Of a stretch of 64,000 bases of DNA, positions 25,443-33,537 are shown one piece after another; within the stretch, counting starts at the first letter, position 1; the number at the start of each line of letters is the position of its first letter. Both the position numbers and the translations under genes were made by a program. Source of the DNA: an uncultured Sphingomonadaceae bacterium (GTDB lineage: Bacteria; Pseudomonadota; Alphaproteobacteria; Sphingomonadales; Sphingomonadaceae); contig CAMYJW010000032.1 of assembly GCA_947258815.1 (NCBI GenBank), positions 47,349-111,348 on the forward strand. Reading direction: 5' to 3'. The notes beneath the pieces were generated by a model. It was not told the DNA's origin, made no database searches, and worked only from the letters and a program-made list of their open reading frames with translations.

Positions 25443-26072
25443 TCAGCCTGTTGGCGCGTCGGCATCGCCCGCGCACCAGCTTGTCCGCAATTGCCCGCGA
25501 TATGGGCGCACTGTCCCGCTTTCCAGCATCTGGCTGGCGATGAGCGCTGTGCGGCCATCGGGCATTGTGCGTTTCAGCGCGCGCAGTTCGCGGCCATATT
25601 TGTCTGTCGGCTCATCAATCCGGCCTATCATCACGAACGGCCCCTGATTGAGCAGACGCTGCAGTTCGGCTGTCGCTTTCTCTCCGGCCTGCGCCTCGGC
25701 CGGACAGCGCGCGGGATGCGTTTCGGGCGCATCGATTCCGATAATGCGAACAGTGCGCTCCCCCAGCCTGAATGTATCGCCATCAATTACGCAATGTTCG
25801 CTGCTTTTGCGCCCGCAGCGCGTGAACTGGCCGGACACCTTTTCAGGATCGGACGCAAACAGGGATGGCGGCTCCATCAGCGCCGGATCTTCTGCAACCC
25901 AGAGCGACACGCCGATCGACGCGAGCAGCCAGAATTGCCAGGGCCGAAACCATTTGCGGCGCGGCGGTTTTGGATCGCGGCCGTTTCCGCTGCCGGACGG
26001 CGGCGGACCTGCGCCATAGTCTTCGGGCCGGGTCCACCGGCGCTTGCTGCGAAAGGGAACGACATCGCCCAT
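25443..26072 (-). CDS. Thermonuclease family (SNase-like) protein, membrane-anchored
   Basis: A 209-aa protein. A basic, Pro-rich N-terminus and one hydrophobic anchor (PWQFWLLASIGVSLWVA, about residues 45-61) are followed by a staphylococcal-nuclease-like domain. VIDGDTFRLGERTVRIIGID-APE supplies the Arg35 and Glu43 equivalents and DKYGRELRAL the Arg87 equivalent, so it is probably catalytic. It degrades nucleic acids outside the cytoplasm if the anchor is real. Ten nucleotides after a second, related gene: a tandem pair. Confidence 0.82.
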   Translation of the reverse strand: MGDVVPFRSKRRWTRPEDYGAGPPPSGSGNGRDPKPPRRKWFRPWQFWLLASIGVSLWVAEDPALMEPPSLFASDPEKVSGQFTRCGRKSSEHCVIDGDTFRLGERTVRIIGIDAPETHPARCPAEAQAGEKATAELQRLLNQGPFVMIGRIDEPTDKYGRELRALKRTMPDGRTALIASQMLESGTVRPYRGQLRTSWCAGDADAPTG

Positions 26073-26082
26073 GTATTCCGCG

Positions 26083-26493
26083 CTAACCGACGTTGGCGGA
26101 ACGGTCCAGAGCCGGAACCTGATTATCGCACCAGTTGCCGCGCCTGCCGGACCAGCGCTCGGCCAGTCCCTCCGCTACAAGCTGTTCGCCAAGGCTGGCG
26201 CCGTCGCGCGTGACGGTGCGCAGCAGGCGGCCATAGCGATCCGTGTTGCGATGGCCGCTTTTCAGTTCGAACGGCCCCTGATTGAGAAGCCCGATCAGGC
26301 GGCGGGCGGCGGCCTTGCCGCGTGTCCGCTCCGATGCGCATTTCGGGCGATGGGTTTCCGGCGTGTTGATATCGGCAATGCGAATCTTCTCGCCGTGCAG
26401 CCAGAATGTGTCGCCATCGACGACGCAGGTGACGCGCGGCGCGGCAGTGCATAGCGAAAATGTCGCGGCGAAGATGATGCTGGAAACGGGCAT
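26083..26493 (-). CDS. Thermonuclease family (SNase-like) protein, secreted
   Basis: A 136-aa compact relative of the neighbouring gene. It has a short signal peptide (IIFAATFSLCTAA), then CVVDGDTFWLHGEKIRIADI-NTPET and DRYGRLLRTV, keeping the Arg/Glu/Arg catalytic pattern. Both proteins share the LNQGPFxxx..R segment, indicating a tandem duplication followed by divergence. Likely exported nuclease. Confidence 0.82.
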   Translation of the reverse strand: MPVSSIIFAATFSLCTAAPRVTCVVDGDTFWLHGEKIRIADINTPETHRPKCASERTRGKAAARRLIGLLNQGPFELKSGHRNTDRYGRLLRTVTRDGASLGEQLVAEGLAERWSGRRGNWCDNQVPALDRSANVG

Positions 26494-26678
26494 GATGCCC
26501 GGCGTTGTGCGCCGAACCGGAGGGCAGAGCCCATTCGGAACAATACCGAGTTTCTCTCCGAAACGGATTTACAACGCGCGGTTTACCGGGGATTTGCGAA
26601 TAGATTTTCCGATCCGCAGGCGCGCTGTAGCGTCGCTCATCCATTGTCAATCGCGTGAGTCTGCGCCAAAGCGCTTGC

Positions 26679-27578
26679 ATGTCGAATCCGCACGAACCCG
26701 ATATGCTTGTCAAAGCTGAAACACTGATCGAGGCGCTGCCTTACCTGCAACGCTATGCAGGGCGCACGTTTGTTGTGAAATATGGCGGCCACGCGATGGG
26801 CGATCCCGATCTTGCGCATGATTTCGCACAGGATATCGTCCTGCTCAAGGCGGTCGGTATCAATCCGGTGGTGGTGCACGGCGGCGGCCCCCAGATCGGC
26901 GCGATGCTCAAGAAAGTGGGCGTCGTTTCCGAATTTGTCGATGGCCTGCGCGTGACCGACAAGGAGACGGCGAAAGTCGCCGAAATGGTCCTGTCCGGTT
27001 CAATCAACAAGGAACTGGTCGGCTGGATCGCGGGCGCCGGCGGCAAAGCCATCGGAATTTCGGGCAAGGACGGCGGCCTTGTCACGGCGAAAAAGCTGAC
27101 CCGCACCACGCGCGACCCGGACAGCAATATCGAGCGGGTGATTGACCTTGGTTTCGTTGGCGAACCCGAAACGATCGACACCACCGTGATCGAGACGATT
27201 TCCGCCGCCGGCCTGATCCCGGTGATCGCGCCGATTGCGCCATGCGTCGATGGATCGACCTACAACATCAATGCCGACACGATGGCCGGGGCGGTTGCCG
27301 CAGCGCTTAACGCGGCGCGCCTGTTCCTGCTGACCGATGTGTCTGGCGTGCTTGATAAACAGGGCACGTTGCTGACCGATCTCAAACCGTCGGACATTGA
27401 AAACCTGCGCAAGGATGGCACGATATCGGGCGGCATGATTCCCAAACTGGAAACCTGCGTTCATGCGGTCGAAGCCGGGTGCGAGGCTGCGGTTGTTCTC
27501 GATGGCCGCGTGCCCCATGCGATGCTGCTGGAATTCTTTACCCAGCAAGGTGCGGGCACGCTGATCCGCGCCGCCTGA
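26679..27578 (+). CDS. argB: Acetylglutamate kinase
   Basis: A 299-aa amino-acid-kinase fold enzyme that phosphorylates N-acetyl-L-glutamate, the second step of arginine synthesis. [11 protein letters not shown] (phosphate loop), [14 protein letters not shown] (substrate loop) and [17 protein letters not shown] near the C-terminus are diagnostic. I chose ATG 26679 ([20 protein letters not shown]); a GTG at 26655 and an ATG at 26703 are alternatives. Confidence 0.96.
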   Translation: MSNPHEPDMLVKAETLIEALPYLQRYAGRTFVVKYGGHAMGDPDLAHDFAQDIVLLKAVGINPVVVHGGGPQIGAMLKKVGVVSEFVDGLRVTDKETAKVAEMVLSGSINKELVGWIAGAGGKAIGISGKDGGLVTAKKLTRTTRDPDSNIERVIDLGFVGEPETIDTTVIETISAAGLIPVIAPIAPCVDGSTYNINADTMAGAVAAALNAARLFLLTDVSGVLDKQGTLLTDLKPSDIENLRKDGTISGGMIPKLETCVHAVEAGCEAAVVLDGRVPHAMLLEFFTQQGAGTLIRAA

Positions 27579-27669
27579 ATAATCTGTTCGTGCCTGCCTT
27601 GCGACGCTTGCCCGAAAGCGCTGCGCTCGGCTATCAGCAGGCCTCTCGTCTCGTCTGAAAGGCAGGCCC

Positions 27670-27963
27670 TTGCTCTTCTATACGCTTTTCGAAATCGTCG
27701 GTTATCTCGTGTCGATCATCGTCATGCTGGTGATCGTGCAATTCGTTCTCAGTTTGCTGATATCGTTCAATGTCGTGAACATGAGCAACCAGTTCGTCGA
27801 TGCGATCTGGCGCGCGGTCAATGCCTTGCTAGATCCGATCCTCAGCCCGATCCGCAAGATCATGCCCAACACCGGCGCGCTCGATCTTTCGCCGCTGGTT
27901 CTGATAATCGGCCTTGAGGTGCTGCGGATCATTCTGAAGAATCTCGCCGTATCAACGATGTAG
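27670..27963 (+). CDS. YggT family membrane protein
   Basis: A 97-aa protein with a TTG start preceded by AAAGGCAGG. Two hydrophobic stretches ([20 protein letters not shown] and [20 protein letters not shown]) and the conserved [17 protein letters not shown] place it in the YggT family of small inner-membrane proteins. Twelve nucleotides before folD, so probably cotranscribed. Function in this family is poorly defined (osmotic or membrane homeostasis suggested). Confidence 0.87.
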   Translation: MLFYTLFEIVGYLVSIIVMLVIVQFVLSLLISFNVVNMSNQFVDAIWRAVNALLDPILSPIRKIMPNTGALDLSPLVLIIGLEVLRIILKNLAVSTM

Positions 27964-27974
27964 GGCGTCCCTCC

Positions 27975-28874
27975 ATGACTCTTGCCAAAACCATTGATGG
28001 AAAAGCCTTTGCCGCGCGCCTGCGAGGCCGCGTGGCGGAACTGGCCGCGTCGTTTGAAGAGCAAGCCGGGCGCAAGGCGGGGCTGGCGGTGGTGCTGGTC
28101 GGCGAAGATCCGGCCAGCCAGGTCTATGTCCGCAGCAAAGGCAGGAAGACGGTTGAATGCGGCATGGCCAGCTTCGAGCACAAGCTGCCTGAAGATGCCA
28201 GCCAGGAAACGCTGAACGCGCTGGTCGATACGCTCAACGCCGATCCGGCTGTCGATGGCATTCTCGTGCAGTTGCCGCTTCCCGATCACCTTGATGAACA
28301 GGCGGTGGTTGACCGGATCGATCCCAACAAGGATGTCGATGGCCTCACGCCCGCCAGCACCGGACGGCTCGCGCTGGGTCTGCCCGGACTGGTGCCGTGC
28401 ACGCCGCTGGGCTGTCTGATGATGCTGAAAGAGCAGCTTGGCGATCTGTCAGGCCGCGATGCCGTGGTGATCGGTCGTTCGATCCTGGTTGGCAAGCCGA
28501 TGGCGCAGCTTCTGCTCAAGGAAAGCTGCACCGTCACCATTGCGCACAGCCGCACCAAAGATCTGCCCGAAGTGGTGCGCCGCGCGGATATCGTGGTTGC
28601 GGCGGTCGGGCGGCCCAAAATGGTGAAGGGGGACTGGATCAAGCCCGGCGCGATTGTCATCGATGTCGGGATCAACCGGCTGGCCCCGGCGGACGGCGCG
28701 GAAAAAGGCAAACTGGTGGGCGATGTCGATTTTGACGAAGCTTCACACATCGCAGGCGCGATCACTCCGGTGCCCGGCGGCGTCGGCCCGATGACAATCG
28801 CGGTGCTGTTGCGCAACACCATCGTGGCTGCACACCGCAACGAAGGGCTGGTGCTGGACGCTGACGCGATCTGA
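27975..28874 (+). CDS. folD: Bifunctional methylenetetrahydrofolate dehydrogenase/cyclohydrolase
   Basis: A 299-aa cytosolic enzyme interconverting 5,10-methylene-, methenyl- and formyl-tetrahydrofolate with [18 protein letters not shown] carries the catalytic Lys/Tyr region, [14 protein letters not shown] and [11 protein letters not shown] are folate-site motifs, [15 protein letters not shown] is the Rossmann segment, and [26 protein letters not shown] is the C-terminal signature. Length is normal. Confidence 0.97.
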   Translation: MTLAKTIDGKAFAARLRGRVAELAASFEEQAGRKAGLAVVLVGEDPASQVYVRSKGRKTVECGMASFEHKLPEDASQETLNALVDTLNADPAVDGILVQLPLPDHLDEQAVVDRIDPNKDVDGLTPASTGRLALGLPGLVPCTPLGCLMMLKEQLGDLSGRDAVVIGRSILVGKPMAQLLLKESCTVTIAHSRTKDLPEVVRRADIVVAAVGRPKMVKGDWIKPGAIVIDVGINRLAPADGAEKGKLVGDVDFDEASHIAGAITPVPGGVGPMTIAVLLRNTIVAAHRNEGLVLDADAI

Positions 28875-28932
28875 TTGCGGCGTCGCCTGGCCGTATTGCA
28901 AACCGATTGCGGCTACTGGCCGGACGCCGCAT

Positions 28933-29556
28933 TCACTGCATCGTCGCGCCGCTTTCGCTATCGTCGATATCGGCTTGATGCCCGAAAAACTGGAACAGCT
29001 GGATCAGCATCTCGCATCGTTCCGAGATATCTTCGCATTCCAGCAGCGCCTGTTTCGATGCCGGATCGAAGGGCACGATCTGTGAGACGCCATTAATAAG
29101 CGAGACATCGTCAAGCCGGGTTACCGATTCCCAATCGACGGTGTAGCCCTGCATTTCGGCAAAGTGCTGCGCCTCACGCTCAAACCCGGCGCGTTCGATG
29201 GCGGCCAGTTGCTGCTCTGCCGGGTCTTCGATCAGGTCCGCCTCAATCTGGCGAAACGGCGTCGTAACCCGCAGCTCATTGATGATCCGGAATCGCGATT
29301 CGCCTTCAAGAATGATGTTGTACCGGCCGTCATCGAGCGCCTCGACTTCGCCGATCCGGCCCAGACAGCCCACATCGAACAGCGGCGCGTTTGCGTGCTG
29401 GTTCTGGGGTTGAATAACCCCGATCCGCCTGTCTCTGGCCAGCGCATCGCTGATCATTGCGCTGTAGCGCGGCTCAAAGATATGCAGCGGCAATTGCAGG
29501 CCGGGATAAAGCACCGCGCCGGGCAACGGAAAAATCGAGATTCGCGTTGCGGTCAC
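28933..29556 (-). CDS. LON peptidase substrate-binding (LON N-terminal) domain protein
   Basis: A 207-aa stand-alone LON-SB domain protein (MTATRISIFPLPGAVLYPGL, LHIFEPRYSAMISDALARD, GCLGRIGEVEALDDGRY-type motifs) without ATPase or protease modules. I chose the GTG at 29556, 2 nt after the ybbN stop, because homologues begin M-T-x-R-x-S-I-F-P-L; a GTG at 29595 inside ybbN is the alternative. Coupled to ybbN, so it may help in proteostasis. Precise role unknown. Confidence 0.85.
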   Translation of the reverse strand: MTATRISIFPLPGAVLYPGLQLPLHIFEPRYSAMISDALARDRRIGVIQPQNQHANAPLFDVGCLGRIGEVEALDDGRYNIILEGESRFRIINELRVTTPFRQIEADLIEDPAEQQLAAIERAGFEREAQHFAEMQGYTVDWESVTRLDDVSLINGVSQIVPFDPASKQALLECEDISERCEMLIQLFQFFGHQADIDDSESGATMQ

Positions 29557-29558
29557 CG

Positions 29559-30467
29559 TCAGCCGAACAGAAGCAGCGAGAGCTTGCGTCGGCACGCCGA
29601 TACCCAGGGGTCTTCAAGGCCAATCGCTTCGAAAATCTGCAACAGTTTCGCCCTGGCGGCGCCTTCGTTCCATTCGTTGTCCGCTTCGATCATTGCCAAC
29701 AGCGTATCGGCGGCGGCATCGCGATCACCGGCGGCGAATGCGGCGTTGGCATAGGCAAGCTGCGCGTCCATATCGGCTGGCGCGTCTGCGGCTGCTTGCT
29801 TCAGCGTGGCGAGTTCGCTGTCTTCCGGCTTATCCTTTGCCAGTTCCAGCGCTGCCTTGGCACGCTCGATCTGCGGGTCGGCCGCCAGCTTGGGATCAAG
29901 CGCCTCAAGCGCGGTTGCCGCTTCGTCTGTCTGCCCGGCCAGCGTGAGTGCGCGAATCAGCCCGGAATGCGCCTGCGCGTTATCGGACGCCATCTCCACG
30001 ATTTGCGAGAATACCGAAACAGCACGCTCACCATCGCCGCTTTCAAGCACTTCCTCACCCATTGCCAGCAGCGGTTCGATATCCTGCGCGGGCTGTGCGC
30101 CGCCTGCACCTTCGCCGACGGGCAGTTTCTCCAGCAGCTGGTCCAGCACACCTTTCAACTGGGTTTCGCTGCGCGCATTGGTCAGATCGGCGACGGGCTG
30201 CCCCTGAAACAGCGCGTAAACGGTGGGGATCGATTGCACCTGAAACTGCGATGCGATGAATTTTTCTTCATCGACATTGATCTTGGCCAGAATCACGCCC
30301 TTGTCCGCATATTCCGCGGCGACTTTTTCCAGCATCGGCGCAAGCGCCTTGCACGGCCCGCACCATTCCGCCCAGAAATCCAGGATAACGAGGTTCGTCA
30401 TCGACGGTTCGACGACTTGCTGGCGGAAGCGGTCAACCGCCTTTTGTTCGTCGATGTTCAGGCCCAT
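29559..30467 (-). CDS. Thioredoxin-domain co-chaperone with TPR region (YbbN/CnoX type)
   Basis: A 302-aa protein. The N-terminal thioredoxin fold has the redox motif WAEWCGPCKAL (WCGPC at about residues 35-39) and cis-proline QSIPTVYALF. The C-terminal half is helical with TPR-like repeats (AVSVFSQIVEMASDNAQAHS; AALELAKDKPEDSELATLKQ). CnoX/YbbN proteins hold oxidised substrates and pass them to GroEL; here both catalytic cysteines are retained. Start at the ATG 30467 (MGLNIDEQKAVDRF) rather than a TTG three codons upstream. Confidence 0.9.
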   Translation of the reverse strand: MGLNIDEQKAVDRFRQQVVEPSMTNLVILDFWAEWCGPCKALAPMLEKVAAEYADKGVILAKINVDEEKFIASQFQVQSIPTVYALFQGQPVADLTNARSETQLKGVLDQLLEKLPVGEGAGGAQPAQDIEPLLAMGEEVLESGDGERAVSVFSQIVEMASDNAQAHSGLIRALTLAGQTDEAATALEALDPKLAADPQIERAKAALELAKDKPEDSELATLKQAAADAPADMDAQLAYANAAFAAGDRDAAADTLLAMIEADNEWNEGAARAKLLQIFEAIGLEDPWVSACRRKLSLLLFG

Positions 30468-30712
30468 GCTTGCCAAGGTTTTCGCTCCATTACCCGTGTT
30501 GACGTTCGTACACGCACATTTGGGCCTTTATCCTCGTTTGTGAAGGGAGAATGTGAGTTTGGATGACCTGATGCGATTCCAATCGGTTTACGGCGCTTTT
30601 GCGTCAGGCAGGCCGGTTGATTGATTTTACGCTTGCAGCCCCATGCCGCCGATGCTAACCGCGCGCCTCACCTCACGGATTGTGCCGCACGCATCAGTCC
30701 GAAGCGTCGAGA

Positions 30713-30787
30713 GCGGGCGTAGCTCAGGGGTAGAGCACAACCTTGCCAAGGTTGGGGTCGAGAGTTCGAATCTCTTCGCCCGCTCCA
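30713..30787 (+). tRNA. tRNA-Gly (GCC), intact; integration target
   Basis: A complete cloverleaf with CCA encoded. The acceptor GCGGGCG pairs with CGCCCGC, the D-arm is GCTC..GAGC, the anticodon arm AACCT-TGCCAAG-GTT reads GCC, and the T-arm is GAGAG-TTCGAAT-CTCTT (with one G-T pair), followed by T then CCA. Its 3' 24 nt recur at 62111-62134, and an integrase lies beside that copy, so this is the attachment site of the island that begins immediately downstream. Confidence 0.97.
30764..30787 (+). repeat. Left attachment site (attL core) in the tRNA-Gly 3' end
   Basis: GTTCGAATCTCTTCGCCCGC followed by TCCA; it matches 62111-62134 at 22 of 24 positions, with an uninterrupted 14-nt identity CTTCGCCCGCTCCA. 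The differences keep T-arm pairing on each side, as expected if the incoming element restores the tRNA. Confidence 0.9.
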
Positions 30788-30825
30788 GACTTTCTTATAA
30801 ACCAAGTGAATTCAATATGTTATTG

Positions 30826-30842
30826 AACCGCATTTCGCGGTT
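30826..30842 (+). terminator. Small hairpin after tRNA-Gly
   Basis: AACCGC-atttc-GCGGTT followed by only TGG; it could help end the tRNA transcript inside the island but lacks a U tract. Confidence 0.3.
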
Positions 30843-30875
30843 TGGTGCACAAATTGGCGCACATTTTGGTGCACA
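30843..30875 (+). repeat. Left-end array of three TGGNNCACA sites, 12-bp period
   Basis: TGGTGCACA (30843), TGGCGCACA (30855) and TGGTGCACA (30867) are spaced exactly 12 bp, with spacers AAT and TTT. The same design recurs at 62002-62034 and, inverted, at 62214-62246. Position 56 bp inside the left end suggests integrase/excisionase arm sites. No gene is visible between the tRNA and 31146. Confidence 0.75.
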
Positions 30876-31088
30876 AAAAATTTTCTCGTCCGATGCGGGT
30901 GACCTGTGCGGTTACGTGGCCAGCTTCAGCCTATCTGAGGCGGAAAGCCTGTCTACATTCGTTGTAGGCACGTGACCACTCAGCGAATTGGTGTGGTCCA
31001 GTTTCCCGTTCTGCATGATCTTCGTCTCATCTCTTCCTCCGATGGCATTCGCCTGCCAACCATCAATCGCCCTTGCTCGGGGATGATC

Positions 31089-31134
31089 GTGTCGGGAGCC
31101 CACAAGGGCTCCGATGGCCGGAGCCTCCTGACAC
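31089..31134 (+). promoter_or_regulatory. Leader with mutually exclusive hairpins before the 59-aa gene
   Basis: GGAGCCC-acaa-GGGCTCC (31095-31112) is a perfect 7-bp hairpin, while GTGTCgGGAG (31089-31098) can instead pair with CTCCtGACAC (31125-31134). The GGAG strand is shared, so only one can form. The second stem ends just before the GGAGG ribosome-binding site (31136-31140). This looks like a translational or attenuation switch; ligand or trigger unknown. Confidence 0.4.
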
Positions 31135-31145
31135 TGGAGGAAAAC

Positions 31146-31325
31146 ATGAAACTCATCACACGCTTCGAACTGGCTTCGCGGCCCACGAATGAATTGCGCG
31201 CCCTGCTGCGCGAGACGTTCAACGAACTGGTTCGCTCAAGACCGGACACGGCCCAGCGCCGCAACGCTCTGGCTTCGCTGGAGACGATCCGCGCCGAACT
31301 GGCCGCACGTCCCGTTGGCCCGTAA
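31146..31325 (+). CDS. Small hypothetical protein (59 aa)
   Basis: MKLITRFELASRPTNELRAL begins a 59-aa helical, Arg/Glu/Leu-rich protein (RETFNELVRSRPDTAQRRN ... LETIRAELAARP). Start chosen at 31146 because TGGAGG lies 6-11 nt upstream; a longer frame would include the leader hairpins. A perfect terminator follows. Small proteins of this style are common on alphaproteobacterial mobile elements; function unknown. Confidence 0.65.
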   Translation: MKLITRFELASRPTNELRALLRETFNELVRSRPDTAQRRNALASLETIRAELAARPVGP

Positions 31326-31331
31326 CGCACG

Positions 31332-31358
31332 AAAGGCGCGTGAAGCTCACGCGCCTTT
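31332..31358. terminator. Perfect 12-bp terminator hairpin
   Basis: AAAGGCGCGTGA-agc-TCACGCGCCTTT is self-complementary with A/T runs on both outer edges, so it can serve the plus-strand 59-aa gene and the convergent minus-strand gene that ends at 31386. Confidence 0.85.
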
Positions 31359-31385
31359 CAATCGGCAATTCGTATGTCGGTCAGC

Positions 31386-31760
31386 TTACCACCAGCTATC
31401 GTAATACACGGCTTTGCCTTCGTTGATGGCTTCGCGAGCCTTGGTTACGAATGCGAGATCGTCGCTGGTTTCGCTGCCATCGGACTGGCCGAAGAAAAAG
31501 CCGTTGGTCGACGGCAGGCTGCCCGATGTGATCGCCAGCTCAAGCTGGGTAAGATCGTCCAGGTTCAGCCGGACAGGAACGCAGTTGAATTGCTCCTTGC
31601 CGCCCTTGGCGTAGTAGAGGTCTTCCATCCAGCCATGCAGGTTTGGATGTTTGCGCCAGTAGTGAATCTCGGAAATATCCGGCAGCTCCTTGGTGTCGAA
31701 ATCGACATCCTGTGTGATGGCGTCGGAAGGTGCCGTGCAGGCATACATATCAAGTCCCAT
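31386..31760 (-). CDS. Conserved MGLDMYA-type mobile-element protein, function unknown
   Basis: A 124-aa protein beginning MGLDMYACTAPSDAITQDVD and rich in aromatic residues (EIHYWRKHPNLHGWMEDLYY). Proteins with this N-terminus are frequent on phages and plasmids and are sometimes misnamed phosphoglycerate kinase in databases; there is no kinase motif here. Start fixed at 31760 by GGAGACCCCC upstream; a longer frame back to 32099 is spurious. Function unknown. Confidence 0.7.
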   Translation of the reverse strand: MGLDMYACTAPSDAITQDVDFDTKELPDISEIHYWRKHPNLHGWMEDLYYAKGGKEQFNCVPVRLNLDDLTQLELAITSGSLPSTNGFFFGQSDGSETSDDLAFVTKAREAINEGKAVYYDSWW

Positions 31761-32152
31761 GGGGGTCTCCTTTGTCTGGCAGCACGAGCGGAATTGCCCG
31801 ACTGCATGGAGGCCGCCCGCGCCCGGAGCATCCGGCGCGCGCACAGGTGCAACACGGCCCGAGCTAAAGGCTCGGGGTTGTGCGGGCCGCACCTTGCGCG
31901 CATGAGCCGGTGAACCGGGCCAGGACGAGAAATGCAGGGGGAATTTTTCCGCCCCTGCGACGAAAGGAAAGACCATCAATCGACGGTTCAATCTCTGACT
32001 GGATTGCTTCCGGACTCCCGCGAGGGATCGAAGCCGGATGGCCGTGACAGGCGGAGACTGGCGCGGTTCACGAGAGCCTAGCCCGAATGGACGCGGCACA
32101 TTGCCACATACCAGAACGGATGCCTATCAAAGCAATCCAAAGCCGATATGTT
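31761..32152. other. 392-bp intergenic region with GC-rich hairpins
   Basis: No coding frame supported. It holds the leader and promoter of the minus-strand MGLDMYA gene, including a CCCGAGC-taaag-GCTCGGG hairpin near 31858-31876, and the 3' untranslated end of the Pycsar-like operon. Similar GC-rich leaders precede ardC (35483 on) and the 81-aa gene at 52510. Confidence 0.5.
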
Positions 32153-32773
32153 TCAGTTCAATAGCGTGGAAACCAAAGCGAGCAAAAGGCTTATCGGCGT
32201 CAGCCAAATTGCAACTTTGAGGAGTTCGTACTTTCGGAAACAAACAGTGGCCGTATCGTAGCAATGTTTCAGACGTGCCTCTGTCAGCCGTTCATCTGGA
32301 GAAGCCGTAATCTCCGTTACAAAATCTTCGCTCGATGCCTTCTTGGCCACTGCGCCGAAGAAAACGAGACCTTCGTTTGACGGAGCGGAAAGGCGTGGCG
32401 CAATCACAAAAAAAGCCAACGCAGCGACAAGCCCAAGCGACAGCAAGGCCAGGATCAGTACGAAAAATGCGGATGAGCAGGACGGCGCAACAATTGTTGC
32501 CTGAATTTCATCATCGTTAATGAGATATCCGATGATGCCTGCGGCAAGTGTGAAAATGACGCCCGCTTTGGTGTCAGCCAGCGCGATATAGTGCCGGATA
32601 TATCCTTCATGAAACGCGGCAAAGTCGGAATGCTCTTTTCCAAACCTGGCCGCGTGCGATGGCGCGACCTCCGGTTCAGTCGGGACAGGCGGCTCAAGAC
32701 GTGGCGCGGCCTCAAGGGCTGGTGGCAGCTTGGGTGGCGTAGAACGCCTTTTGTCTTCTTCCTGTCCGGTCAT
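32153..32773 (-). CDS. Pycsar-like transmembrane effector (PycTM, DUF5706-like)
   Basis: A 206-aa protein. A Pro-rich cytoplasmic N-terminus (1-48) is followed by HEGYIRHYIALADTKAGVIF, which matches the Asp-x-Lys-Ala segment of Pycsar/DUF5706 membrane effectors. Predicted membrane helices lie at about 70-86, 103-126 and 185-203. In Pycsar, a cyclic pyrimidine nucleotide made by the neighbouring cyclase opens or activates the effector, which disrupts the membrane and aborts phage infection. The ATG (32771-32773) overlaps the TGA of the upstream cyclase (ATGA), fixing this start; a longer frame to 32809 is not needed. Identification rests on the motif plus context. Confidence 0.78.
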   Translation of the reverse strand: MTGQEEDKRRSTPPKLPPALEAAPRLEPPVPTEPEVAPSHAARFGKEHSDFAAFHEGYIRHYIALADTKAGVIFTLAAGIIGYLINDDEIQATIVAPSCSSAFFVLILALLSLGLVAALAFFVIAPRLSAPSNEGLVFFGAVAKKASSEDFVTEITASPDERLTEARLKHCYDTATVCFRKYELLKVAIWLTPISLLLALVSTLLN

Positions 32774-33537
32774 ATTGCGGGAACCTTCCACCGTCCAAAA
32801 TAACGCCAAAACGGATAAGGCGCGTTCGACTGGCGATACACCCAGCCCGAGTTCGCAGTTTCAAGTTCCACGTATTGTCGTACCCACTCTTGGGGTAGGC
32901 CTTGGCGCATCATGTCCCCGAGTAGAATTGTCTCTGGTTGAGCGACGGCCAGCATCTTTGATGCGATATTGGCGGTAGTTCCCACCGCGACGATGCCGTT
33001 GAAACGCCGCGCCGCACCTACCTTAGCAACCGTAATCTGTCCGTGATCCATGCAGATGCGGAACTGGAGAGGAGCGATATTTGAGCGTACCAGCAAAGGA
33101 TTGATGATGTTCTCGGCAGCAGAGAACATCGTCAAGGCACATGAGAGCGCGCGCTGTTGGATTGTGATGCCGGGAAGGTTGTTCTGAGCAAAATATGCCA
33201 TGAGACCATCGCCGGTATTCTTCTCAACAAAACCACCGTGATCCTCGATGATGCGGATCATCTCAGTAAAAAACAGCGAGAGGATCTGCACGACTGCCAT
33301 CTGCTCATCGGCTCCCTCGCAAGGTCGGCTTGAGAATTTACATATATCGAGAAACATGACGGTTGCTTCCAGCCGCCGTCCATCGTGGATGGCAATGTCA
33401 TCGGCTTCCGGGATGACCCGGCCAGAAGGTGCGGGATTTGGTCGAGCGGTGATCTTGTCGAGCGTCCCGATGACGCGCCCGATTTGAGCGCGAAAGTAGG
33501 CAGACGTTAGTTCTTGGGATGAGGGATTGGGCATCAT
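32770..33537 (-). CDS. Pycsar-like class III nucleotide cyclase B
   Basis: A 255-aa adenylate/guanylate-cyclase-fold enzyme. The two metal-binding aspartates are visible: D64 in ATVMFLDICKFSSR and D110 in VEKNTGDGLMAYF. The transition-state Asn is N190 (GTTANIASKM), but the residue four later is Lys194 rather than the usual Arg. No receiver, HAMP or membrane domain is attached, as in stand-alone Pycsar cyclases, which make cCMP or cUMP. It overlaps its upstream cyclase partner (ATGA at 33534-33537) and its downstream effector. Which nucleotide is made, and whether it pairs with cyclase A, cannot be told from sequence. Confidence 0.82.
   Translation of the reverse strand: MMPNPSSQELTSAYFRAQIGRVIGTLDKITARPNPAPSGRVIPEADDIAIHDGRRLEATVMFLDICKFSSRPCEGADEQMAVVQILSLFFTEMIRIIEDHGGFVEKNTGDGLMAYFAQNNLPGITIQQRALSCALTMFSAAENIINPLLVRSNIAPLQFRICMDHGQITVAKVGAARRFNGIVAVGTTANIASKMLAVAQPETILLGDMMRQGLPQEWVRQYVELETANSGWVYRQSNAPYPFWRYFGRWKVPAI

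Noticed and set aside
31761..32099. N-terminal extension of the MGLDMYA protein
   Set aside because: The extension crosses leader hairpins, and a good ribosome-binding site precedes the ATG at 31760.
32774..32809. Longer start for the Pycsar effector
   Set aside because: The ATGA overlap at 32770-32773 gives a better coupled start, and the extra residues lie in the cyclase gene.
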